Assembly (NCBI GenBank): GCA_007119795.1
Contig: SKOZ01000004.1
Coordinates: 1 to 34,877, forward strand
Length of the DNA: 34,877 nt
Source: Planctomycetales bacterium
GTDB taxonomy: Bacteria > Planctomycetota > Planctomycetia > Pirellulales > Thermoguttaceae
Direction of reading: 5' to 3'
The notes below the pieces were generated by a model, which worked only from the letters and a program-made list of their open reading frames with translations, searched no databases and was not told the DNA's origin. Position numbers and translations under genes: made by a program. The first letter of the stretch is position 1; the number at the start of each line of letters is the position of its first letter. Shown here in pieces: positions 25,904 through 33,709 of this stretch.

Positions 25904-28771
25904 TCAGCGGGCGAAGTGGGCCTCGACGTCGATCCAGCCGTAGGCGGGTATCGCAACGGAGAGCTTGTCGCCGTCGATGGCCAGCTCGCCGGGGGCCTCG
26001 TCGGGCGCGCGGAAGCGGCGCGCGGCCTTCAGCGGGTAGAGGCATCGGAGCGCCGTGCGGACCTCGCGGCCCTGCGTCTCCAAAAGCCGCATGCGGACGC
26101 CCGCGACGCGGTCCTCGGCCAGCAGCGGCTCGGTGTGCGTGGCCAGCACGTTGCGGGCGCCGACGTGGAAGAGCCAGCCGTGGTCCGCCGGGGGGCGGGT
26201 GGCCTTGGCCAAATGGCTCGCCGGGGCCAGCCATTGCACGGCGGCGGCGGCGGGGTTGGCCAGGTCGATGCCGATCCCCAGGCGGAACCGCCGCTGCCGC
26301 TCACCGGCCGTCACCAGCAGGGTATCGAGCTTCCGCAGGCCGTAGCGGCGGTGGAAAGGGAGACCGCCGCAGAGGATCGTGGTGGCGGTCTTCTCGCGGC
26401 GCAGGTCGATGAAGAGCGGCGACTCGATCCGGTGGTTCTCCGTCGCCGTGACCACCCCGCCCAGGTTCCGCGTGAAGTCGACCGTCTCGTCGCTCCAGGC
26501 GAAGCGGGCCGCATAGTAGTGGTCCCAGGGGGGTCCGACCGGCGGGCGGTCGACGTCGAGCGTCACGTCGATATCGACGATCGGGCTCTGCCGCGGCAGC
26601 GTGGTCGTCTGGGTGTAGCGAGCCACGACGCTGCCGTTGCGGTCGAGGATCCTTCCCCGGCAGGTCACGGCGGCCGAAGCGGGGCCGGCGGCGGACTGCA
26701 TCTCGTCGAGGGCCATCACCGAGTAATCCTTCTCGAGCTCTTCCTCGTCCTCGGACCGGCGGCGCCCCGGCCGGGGCATCCGCAGGGCGAGCTGTTGGGC
26801 GATGCGGGCGCCGCGGCTCGAGTAGGCGGTGACGTTGCGGATGGCTCCGGTCGTCTCGCAGAAGCGGACTTCGAGGAACTCGTTGCGCATCCGTGGGCCC
26901 TCGACGAGCGGCGGCTCCTCGGGCGGCTTGCGCGAGAACCAGCTTCGCCGGCGGGGCCGCTCCCCCGCACCGGCACCGACCCAGGCGAAGCCGAAGGGAG
27001 GGATCTCGACGACCGCTTCCTTGGCGGCACCATCGCCCGCGGCCACGCGGACCGCGCCCGCCGTGTCGGGTACGCCCGCCAGGTCGCTCACGTCGATCCA
27101 GGTCCGGCGGGGCTGCGCGGTGGCGTTGAGCAGCAGGTGCCCCGGCGCCGGTGCCCGGCCCGCACCGGCTACGGCGGCGGCGAGGGCCCCCTCCGCGTCG
27201 GACACTGCAGCGTCGAGGCGGGTATCGAGGTCGCTCTCCTCGCCGCTTGCGGCTGCCAGCTGGTCCTCGATTTCCGTCGCCAGGGTCCGCAGTGCCGGCT
27301 CGCGCAGGTCCGTGCCGCCCAGGCCGCCTGCCGTAGCCGCTGCGGCGGCGAGGGTGAAGAGTGCGCGGGCGGCATCGAGCTTGGCGCGGCGCTGGTAGTA
27401 GCGGACATGGCGGGAGACGGGGTCGGTCTCGGCGGCGTTCACCATCTGACCCAGGTAGGGCGAGCGGTAGCCGTCGGGTCCGTAGTCGACCTGCTGGCCG
27501 GCGTGCTGGGTGCTCTCGAAGTACTTCTGCATCGAGGCGAAACGGCCCAGGACCGGCGAGTAGGCGTCCATCCGCCGGAGATCCTCGTACCAGCAGGTCG
27601 TCTGGCCGGGCCAATGCGCAAAGACCGCGGTGGCCACGTGGTCCAGGTCCATGACGTCGCCGAGCCGGGTGCAGAGCTTGAGGAACAGCTCGGGGCGATG
27701 CGCCTCGATGGGAAGACGGGTCAGGGCGTCGATCTGCGTACCGTCGAGCCCCCGCCAGCGGACCTTGCTCTGGTTTCCGGTGGGGAAGCGACCGTCGTCG
27801 AGCGTGAAGTGGAGGGCGCCGCGGAAGCCGGTCCGCGCGAGCACCTGGGGGAGTAGGGGCGAGAGGCCGAAAGGCCGGCGGGCGAAGACTCGAGGGCGCT
27901 GCCCGAGGTGGTGCTCGTAGACGGCCAGGCCCCGCTCGAGATTCTCGCGCACCGCCTCCACCGGCAGCAGCGGCAGCCGTGCGGGGCGATATTCGCCGCC
28001 GACGACGGTGGCTCGCCCCGCCTCGAGCGCCTCGCGGAGGGCGGCCAGGGTGGCGGGGTGCTCGGCGGCCATGATCTCGAGGTCTGCGGCGCTGAGCAGC
28101 AGGTTCGAAGGGGAGCTGCCGGCGAGCTGATCGATGAGGGCCTGGCCCATCGTCGTGGGGGCGACGAGGGTCAGGTCGACGAGGTGCGGCTCAACCGGGT
28201 AGAAGTACTCGCGGGCCTCGGTGAGGAGGTCGAAGGCCTTCTGCAGCCGTTTCTGCGACTCGGCGTCGTCGCCCGCGACGGAGGCCCGGGCGGCCGCCAC
28301 GGTCTCCTTCTCGAACTGCTGCTCGTCGAGGTTGCTCATGTAGCGCAACTGCCGCGTAAGGAGTTCCACCTGCAGCCGGCAGTAACCGAGGGCGAGGAAG
28401 TCGGCCGTCCGCAGGGGCTCTGCCTGGCCGTCTGCTCCGCCGAGCGACGCCAGGGCCGCGGCCACGATCGCCTCCCGATCGGCGAGGCCGCGGATCACGG
28501 CCATCTCCTCGCTTTCGGCGCGGGTGTCCCACTCGGCGGCCAACGCGCCCTCGCAAACCTGCGGAACGCACACCAGCGCCCCGGCGAGGCGGCCGGGCAC
28601 CTCCTCGGCCGATTGCCACCGGGGCACCACGCCGGCCGCGGCGACCAAACGGGGGTGGTAGAGCGCGGACCAGGCAGCCAGAAGCCCGCTGGCGTGCTCG
28701 GCGGAACGCTCCAGCGAGAGGCTTTCGAGGCTGTAACAGGGGAGCAGGACGAGGACTTTTTCGAGCTTCAT
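25904..28771 (-). CDS. GH38-like alpha-mannosidase-fold protein lacking catalytic residues
   Basis: The product has 955 residues from ATG 28771, with no clear signal peptide (MKLEKVLVLLPCYSLESL). The N-terminal half follows the GH38/57 barrel order: LLLSAADLEIM, VVGGEYRPARLPLLPVEAV, then a segment RPFGLSPLLPQVLARTGF. That segment corresponds to the D-P-F-G-H-S…QMGF nucleophile region of GH38. Here the nucleophile Asp is R299 and His is L303. The usual N-terminal H-x-D metal motif is also not seen; PCYSLESLSL stands there. The second half is beta-rich (DVTLDVDRPPVG, FHVGARNVLATHTEPLL), like the GH38 C-terminal domains. It therefore looks like an inactive or repurposed glycosidase; distant homology makes this an inference. 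No gene upstream is co-directional, so it is probably monocistronic. Confidence 0.65.
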   Translation of the reverse strand: MKLEKVLVLLPCYSLESLSLERSAEHASGLLAAWSALYHPRLVAAAGVVPRWQSAEEVPGRLAGALVCVPQVCEGALAAEWDTRAESEEMAVIRGLADREAIVAAALASLGGADGQAEPLRTADFLALGYCRLQVELLTRQLRYMSNLDEQQFEKETVAAARASVAGDDAESQKRLQKAFDLLTEAREYFYPVEPHLVDLTLVAPTTMGQALIDQLAGSSPSNLLLSAADLEIMAAEHPATLAALREALEAGRATVVGGEYRPARLPLLPVEAVRENLERGLAVYEHHLGQRPRVFARRPFGLSPLLPQVLARTGFRGALHFTLDDGRFPTGNQSKVRWRGLDGTQIDALTRLPIEAHRPELFLKLCTRLGDVMDLDHVATAVFAHWPGQTTCWYEDLRRMDAYSPVLGRFASMQKYFESTQHAGQQVDYGPDGYRSPYLGQMVNAAETDPVSRHVRYYQRRAKLDAARALFTLAAAAATAGGLGGTDLREPALRTLATEIEDQLAAASGEESDLDTRLDAAVSDAEGALAAAVAGAGRAPAPGHLLLNATAQPRRTWIDVSDLAGVPDTAGAVRVAAGDGAAKEAVVEIPPFGFAWVGAGAGERPRRRSWFSRKPPEEPPLVEGPRMRNEFLEVRFCETTGAIRNVTAYSSRGARIAQQLALRMPRPGRRRSEDEEELEKDYSVMALDEMQSAAGPASAAVTCRGRILDRNGSVVARYTQTTTLPRQSPIVDIDVTLDVDRPPVGPPWDHYYAARFAWSDETVDFTRNLGGVVTATENHRIESPLFIDLRREKTATTILCGGLPFHRRYGLRKLDTLLVTAGERQRRFRLGIGIDLANPAAAAVQWLAPASHLAKATRPPADHGWLFHVGARNVLATHTEPLLAEDRVAGVRMRLLETQGREVRTALRCLYPLKAARRFRAPDEAPGELAIDGDKLSVAIPAYGWIDVEAHFAR

Positions 28772-28849
28772 CAGGGATTCGGCGGGGTCTGGGGGTTCCA
28801 CCAAGGCTGGGGGGAGTGCCGTGGCGGGCAGCGAGAGTGCCGGTTGCCT

Positions 28850-28874
28850 TGAATATCAATATTCAGGATTCAGG
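28850..28874. repeat. AT-rich palindrome and tandem ATTCAGG repeat
   Basis: TGAATAT, CA, ATATTCA is a perfect 7-base inverted repeat at 28850-28865. It overlaps a two-copy tandem repeat ATTCAGG at 28861-28874. In a GC-rich genome this AT-rich island could be a protein binding site or the -10 region of the minus-strand GH38-like gene, which starts 79 bases away. Confidence 0.5.
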
Positions 28875-29327
28875 AATAACATCGGTAGCCGCACACGGCG
28901 TCGTGGAGGCGTCAGGGCCGACAAGACCATTCCGCAGCGGGGGATAATACGGCTCGTCAGAAGGAATTCAAAACGAGGTAGAGAGCCGCTCGCGCGATCT
29001 CCACGATAGTCGCTCTACGGGGCGGCGTCGAGCGGCAGGGGGAGGGGTCGTGCCCTCCTCGTCGGCCGGGAGCCACACGCGAAAACCAAGAACGACACAG
29101 AAACGTAGAAACCGTAGCGGTGACGGGCGGCAGCGGGGAAGTGTCTTGCTCGGGTCGCCGCAAGGGGATTTCGAGACGGCAGGGAATGCCGAGCCTTCCG
29201 CGCCGGTGCCGAAGCGGCGGGGGACCGGCCGCTGGGGTGCGGCGGGAGGCGGGAATCCCGCCCGGCCGGATCGTGTGTGAGGGCCGGCGCCGTCGAGGGC
29301 TATCTTGTTTCTGCAAGGGAGTTTTGG

Positions 29328-29357
29328 TTGACAAAAGATAGTCCGCTGCGATAGATT
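29328..29357 (+). promoter_or_regulatory. Sigma-70-like promoter of the pilMN operon
   Basis: A perfect TTGACA at 29328-29333 is followed after 18 bases by TAGATT at 29352-29357 (four of six). It stands 121 bases before the pilMN start and is the clearest promoter in the window. The surrounding sequence is more AT-rich than the gap as a whole. Confidence 0.55.
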
Positions 29358-29477
29358 GGTAGCAGAGAAGCCGGGGCCACGGATTCTGGGGTGCGCTTGT
29401 CTTTTCCCGCACGGCCCGCAGGCTTGCCCGGTCGTCGCGGTGGAAGGTTGAACCCATCGAGAAAGAGGTGCCGCGTC

Positions 29478-31784
29478 ATGGCTCGCAATGACGCCGTGTG
29501 GGGTATCGACATTGGGCAGTGTTCGCTGAAGGCTTTGAAGTGCCGCTTGGACTCCGACGGCCTGGTGGCCGAGGCCTTCGACTTCATCGAGTATCCGAAG
29601 ATCCTCAGCCAGCCGGGGGCCGACCCTGCGGAGCTGGTTCGCGAGGCGCTCAAGCAGTTCCTCTCCAGGAACACGGTTCGCGGCTGCAAGGTGGCGGTCT
29701 CCGTGGCCGGGCAGAACGGACTGGCGCGATTCATCAAGCTCCCGCCGGTCGAGTCGAAGAAGATCCCGGATATCGTCCGTTACGAAGCCCGCCAGCAGAT
29801 CCCCTTCGACCTGCAAGACGTCGTCTGGGATTACCAGCGGATGGGTGTGGGCGCGGAAGAGGAAGGCTTCTCGCTCGACACGGAGATCGGGCTCTTCGCC
29901 ATGAAGCGGGATCAGGTCTACCGCGCCCTGGCGCCCTTCCGCGAGGCGGGCATCGAGGTGGACTTCATCCAGCTCACGCCGCTGGCCCTCTACAATTACC
30001 TCTCCTTCGACCAGTTCCGCGACCGTCCCGCCGTCGACGAATACGATCCGGACAGCCCGCCGCCCTTCACGGTCATTCTCTCGCTGGGGACCGATTCGAC
30101 CGACCTGGTGGTGACCAACGGCTACCGGGTGTGGCAGCGGAGCATCCCCATCGGCGGCAGCCACTTCACGAAGGCCCTGACCAAGGAGCTGAAGCTCACT
30201 TTCGCCAAGGCCGAGCACCTCAAGCGGAACGCCGGCGCGGCGCAGGATCCCAAGGCCGTCTTCCAGGCGATGCGTCCCGTCTTCAACGACCTGCTCACGG
30301 AGATCCAGCGGTCCATCGGCTACTTCAGCAGCATCCACCGCGGCGCGAAGATCGAGCGGGTGGTGGCCCTGGGTAACGCTATGAAGCTCCCCGGCCTCCG
30401 CCGCTACCTGCAGCAGAGCCTGGGCTTCGAGGTGGTGCGTGCCGAGGGTTTCCGCGGACTGCAGGGACCGGAAGTGGTCTCCTCGCCGATCTTCCGCGAG
30501 AACCAGCTCGCCTTCGGCGTCTGCTACGGCCTGGTGTTGCAGGCGTCGAGGAAGGCCGATCTGAAGACGAACCTCCTCCCCAAGGAGATCGTCCGCGACC
30601 GGCTCGTCCGGGAGAAGAAGCCGTGGGCCGCCGCGGCCGCCGCCGTGCTGCTGCTCGGCGGGGCGCTCTCGGTCATCGGGCAGGGCATCTACCTCCGCTC
30701 CGTCTCGGCCGAGCCCCTTCACGCCGAGGCCAGCCAAGCGGAGCAGATCGCCCAGCAGTCGTCCAGTCTGGTCAGCCAGGCCAGCCAGGCGGCCAGCCAG
30801 TTGGAAGAGTTCCAGAGGATCGGCGACAACCTGGTGGGCACCGTGGAGGGGCGGCTCCTCTGGATCGAGTTCCTTCATGCCCTCAACGCCTGTCTGCCCA
30901 GCGACGAGGGGGAGCGTCCCGAGGACATCTCCAGGCGGCGCGAACTCCACGTCGAGAGTTTCGACGTCGCCCGCATCGATTCGGCGACCAAGGAGAACTG
31001 GCTCGAGCACGTCCGCTCCAACGGTTGGCTGGAGGAGGAGGAAGACGCCGAAGAGGCCGGAGCGATGAGCGGTCTTTCCCTGGCCGGTGCGGGCACGGCG
31101 GCCACCACGGGCGCCGCCGATGATGAGGAAGAGCTTTACCTCGTCCAGTTGACCGGCCACCACTACCACAACCCCCCCCCGTCGCAGCCCCGGGCGTGGA
31201 CGGGCGGGGCGGAGTTCGTCCGCGAGACGATCTTGGCGAACCTGGAGAACACCGTCGTGGTGCTTCCCTCCTTCAACGAGGATGAGGATGCTGAGGAGCC
31301 GGAGGTAGTTACCATGGCGGAGTTGGGCGTCCGCTATCCGGTCCTGGTCGATCCGGGCAGCATCATAGCTTTCGAGTTCGACCCGCGCGAAGAAATGCGG
31401 CGGATGGGGGGGGGCGGCCGGGGCACCGCCGGCGCCGACTACGGCTACGAGGGCTACCAAGGCTACGGGCAGACCTATGGCGGACCAGGGGGGATGCCGC
31501 CGACGATGGGCAGCGGCGCCGGAAGCCAGATGGGGCGGGGCGGTCAGCCGGGGGCCGAGGCGAGGCCCATCGAGCTCCGCCGCTTTGATTTTACGGTCCA
31601 GTTCCTCTGGCAGCCGACGCCCCCTTCGAAGCGCGCCGAGATTCGCGAACAGATGCGCGAGACCGCCGAACCGGGTGAGTTCGACCCGGATGGTCTCGAC
31701 CCCGATCAATCCCCGGAGACGACGACCACCGCGGGCGTCGCCCCTGGGCGGCCCGGCCCCGCGGGGGGTGACGGCCGGGGCTGA
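29478..31784 (+). CDS. PilM-PilN fusion, type IV pilus inner-membrane platform protein
   Basis: The product has 768 residues from ATG 29478, with AAAGAGGTG upstream. Residues 1-355 are an actin-like PilM (WGIDIGQCSLKALK; IKLPPVESKKIPDIVRYEAR; SLGTDSTDLVV; ALGNAMKLPGLRRYL). Then T-N-L-L-P-K-E (364-370) matches the N-terminal I-N-L-L-P motif of PilN that docks in the PilM groove. A membrane helix follows (about 383-405) and a coiled coil rich in Gln, Ser and Ala (410-450). After this comes a periplasmic part with acidic and Gly/Tyr-rich linkers (about 655-690) and a late strand domain (RFDFTVQFLWQP). In other bacteria PilM and PilN are separate; here they are one chain. It would organise the pilus motor. 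It is followed by two related membrane proteins. Confidence 0.85.
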   Translation: MARNDAVWGIDIGQCSLKALKCRLDSDGLVAEAFDFIEYPKILSQPGADPAELVREALKQFLSRNTVRGCKVAVSVAGQNGLARFIKLPPVESKKIPDIVRYEARQQIPFDLQDVVWDYQRMGVGAEEEGFSLDTEIGLFAMKRDQVYRALAPFREAGIEVDFIQLTPLALYNYLSFDQFRDRPAVDEYDPDSPPPFTVILSLGTDSTDLVVTNGYRVWQRSIPIGGSHFTKALTKELKLTFAKAEHLKRNAGAAQDPKAVFQAMRPVFNDLLTEIQRSIGYFSSIHRGAKIERVVALGNAMKLPGLRRYLQQSLGFEVVRAEGFRGLQGPEVVSSPIFRENQLAFGVCYGLVLQASRKADLKTNLLPKEIVRDRLVREKKPWAAAAAAVLLLGGALSVIGQGIYLRSVSAEPLHAEASQAEQIAQQSSSLVSQASQAASQLEEFQRIGDNLVGTVEGRLLWIEFLHALNACLPSDEGERPEDISRRRELHVESFDVARIDSATKENWLEHVRSNGWLEEEEDAEEAGAMSGLSLAGAGTAATTGAADDEEELYLVQLTGHHYHNPPPSQPRAWTGGAEFVRETILANLENTVVVLPSFNEDEDAEEPEVVTMAELGVRYPVLVDPGSIIAFEFDPREEMRRMGGGGRGTAGADYGYEGYQGYGQTYGGPGGMPPTMGSGAGSQMGRGGQPGAEARPIELRRFDFTVQFLWQPTPPSKRAEIREQMRETAEPGEFDPDGLDPDQSPETTTTAGVAPGRPGPAGGDGRG

Positions 31785-31814
31785 CGATAACCCTACCATT
31801 GGGAGATGGGATCG

Positions 31815-33668
31815 ATGGACCAGTTGAACACTGTCCTCGCACAAATCCGCAAGCACCACTTCTGGGTGCTCGTCGGCGTGGTCGTCGTCGTCGGCTTGGC
31901 GGCAACGTTCATGGCCGCCGCGGAGCGGGCCGGAGTGGCCCAGGAAAAAGAGCGCACCCTGGAGAACGCCCACGACGGGCTCTCCCGCGTGGCGGGTCTG
32001 CCCGATCACCCCAATCAGGAGGTGATCAACGCCATCCAGGAGCGGCGCGACGAGCAGGCGCGCGAAGTCTTCCAGGCCTGGGAGTCGCTCTACGCGGAGC
32101 AGCGCGCCAACTATCCTTGGCCGCGCGCGCTCAGTCCCCAGTTCCGGGACATGATCCGCAACCGCCGCGGCCCCCAGGAACGGATTCCCCCGAGGTACCG
32201 CGAGGAGTACCAAAACTACGTCACCTACTATTTCGCCACCCTCTTCGACGAGGTGGGCGTGATGCGCCGCGAAGATGAGCCCTTTGAGGCGGCGCAGCAG
32301 ACGCGGCTGCAGCGGGGAGGGTACACTGGCGGCATGGGGAGCTCCCCTGGCGGGGGTATGAGCGGTTACCCTGGTAGCGGCATGGATTCGTATTCCGGTA
32401 GCATGGACTCCTATGGCGGCGGCTACCCGGGCGAATACGGCGGCTCCCAGTACGGTTCCGGCGGCAGGGGCCCCGGCGAGAGCCGCATGATCGGCACCTT
32501 CGAGTGGGACGCCAACGACCGCAACCGCTTCGTAGACCGTTTCTTCTGGCAGAGAACGCCAAACACCCTGCAGATTTGGCTCTGCCAGGAGGATCTCTGG
32601 ATCTACGAAACGCTCCTGCGGATCATCCGCAACACGAATGAGGGGGCTACGAGCAACTACAACGCCACGGTGAAGCGGGTCGAGCGGCTGGCCATAGGGT
32701 CCGATGCCGCCCCGGCCTTTGCCACCCTTACGGGGGCCTCCACAGGCGGTATGGCCAGCCCGTACGGCGGTTCCGGCTCCGGATACCCGAGCGGTTCCAT
32801 GCCGGGCGGTCCCGCGATGGGGAGCGGTTCCGGCTCCGGATACCCGGGCGGTTCCATGCCGGGCAGTTCCGCAGCGGGGAGCGGTCCCGGGGGGGCCACG
32901 CGCAGCACCGCGGGGGCGGCAGATGCCGATGAATTGATCCGCCGGCAACTGCTCAGCTTCCGCTACGTGGACGAGACCGGCACGCCGCTGGCCAGCGATG
33001 ACGAGATGCCCTATCCCCAATTCAAGATGGTACCCGTCCACATGCGGCTGGTGGTCGATCAGCGTCGGTTGCCCCGGTTGCTGGTCGAGTGCGCCAATTC
33101 GCCGATGCCGGTCGAGGTGCGGGCCGTGAAGATCAATCCCGAGCAAGGCCCAATCAACCTCCAGGCCTTCCGGGGGCGGACGACCACCGCGGGGCCGGGA
33201 GCCATGATGGGCGGCATGGATAGCGGCAGCTATGGCGGTTCCGGATACCCCGGGTCAATGGGACCAATGGGTGGTATGGGAGGTATGGGTGGGCCTGGCC
33301 AGCAGATGGGGAGCGGTAGGCGCGGGACGACGGGGAGCCGTACCCGCCTCCCCGCGTCGGCGAGCAGCTTTGACGCCGTTGTAGAAATCCTCGGTATCGT
33401 GCTGATCTACGAACCGCCCGACCTGGAGGGACTCGAGGCACAGGGCGCCACCATCGACGAACTGATCGGCGAGGCGGAGGAGGAGGGGTTCGCAGAGCCG
33501 ATCGACCTGCCCGAAGAAGAAATCGTCGACGAGGTTCCAGACCTCGCGAATGGTGAGGAGCCTCCGGCGGCTCCTCCCGGCCAGCCCGCCCCGGGACCGC
33601 CCAACGCTGGCCAGCCGCTTCAGCAAGGGCAGCCGGCCCAACCCGGTCTGCCCGCGGGGACCCCGTAA
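31815..33668 (+). CDS. Single-span membrane protein of pil operon with PilO-like region and Gly/Tyr/Ser-rich inserts
   Basis: The product has 617 residues from ATG 31815, which has GGGAG about ten bases upstream; ATG 31806 sits too close to that site. A short cytoplasmic N-terminus is followed by one membrane helix (about 17-34, WVLVGVVVVVGLAATF). Then come a helical stalk to about 160, a first Gly/Ser/Tyr/Met linker (168-222), a folded part (RMIGTFEWDANDRNRFVDRF) and a second linker (310-365) holding a 19-residue duplication. The following MVPVHMRLVVDQRRLPRLLV, continuing with ECANSPMPVEVRAVKI, resembles the ferredoxin-like fold of PilO by pattern. A third linker, then VVEILGIVLIYEPP, and a Pro/Gln-rich tail end the protein. 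No named family was recognised. Position directly after pilMN suggests a PilO-type role. Confidence 0.7.
   Translation: MDQLNTVLAQIRKHHFWVLVGVVVVVGLAATFMAAAERAGVAQEKERTLENAHDGLSRVAGLPDHPNQEVINAIQERRDEQAREVFQAWESLYAEQRANYPWPRALSPQFRDMIRNRRGPQERIPPRYREEYQNYVTYYFATLFDEVGVMRREDEPFEAAQQTRLQRGGYTGGMGSSPGGGMSGYPGSGMDSYSGSMDSYGGGYPGEYGGSQYGSGGRGPGESRMIGTFEWDANDRNRFVDRFFWQRTPNTLQIWLCQEDLWIYETLLRIIRNTNEGATSNYNATVKRVERLAIGSDAAPAFATLTGASTGGMASPYGGSGSGYPSGSMPGGPAMGSGSGSGYPGGSMPGSSAAGSGPGGATRSTAGAADADELIRRQLLSFRYVDETGTPLASDDEMPYPQFKMVPVHMRLVVDQRRLPRLLVECANSPMPVEVRAVKINPEQGPINLQAFRGRTTTAGPGAMMGGMDSGSYGGSGYPGSMGPMGGMGGMGGPGQQMGSGRRGTTGSRTRLPASASSFDAVVEILGIVLIYEPPDLEGLEAQGATIDELIGEAEEEGFAEPIDLPEEEIVDEVPDLANGEEPPAAPPGQPAPGPPNAGQPLQQGQPAQPGLPAGTP
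32769..32882 (+). repeat. Two tandem 57-base repeats inside the coding region
   Basis: Units are 32769-32825 and 32826-32882. They encode GSGSGYPSGSMPGGPAMGS and GSGSGYPGGSMPGSSAAGS. The copies differ at only a few bases, so the duplication is recent or kept alike. It lengthens a disordered linker. Confidence 0.85.
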
Positions 33669-33709
33669 CTTCTCAACAGGCGTGCAGGCGAAGAAAAGGA
33701 ATCGGTGCC

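Larger units (their letters stand above)
28772..29477. other. Intergenic regulatory region upstream of pilMN
   Basis: This is 706 bases between divergent genes with no coding frame I trust. Minus-strand frames are Arg/Pro-rich and without family features. It contains an AT-rich palindrome plus tandem repeat at 28850-28874 and a well-formed promoter at 29328-29357, both listed. The leader from the promoter to the pilMN start is about 115 bases. Confidence 0.6.

Noticed and set aside
32700..32940. Repeats in this stretch as a CRISPR-like array
   Set aside because: The units are contiguous without spacers and keep the reading frame of a Gly-rich linker.
28968..33146. Minus-strand frame of 1392 codons
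   Set aside because: Antisense to pilMN and the next gene. It includes a repetitive tract that merely mirrors the Gly/Ser-rich coding repeats.
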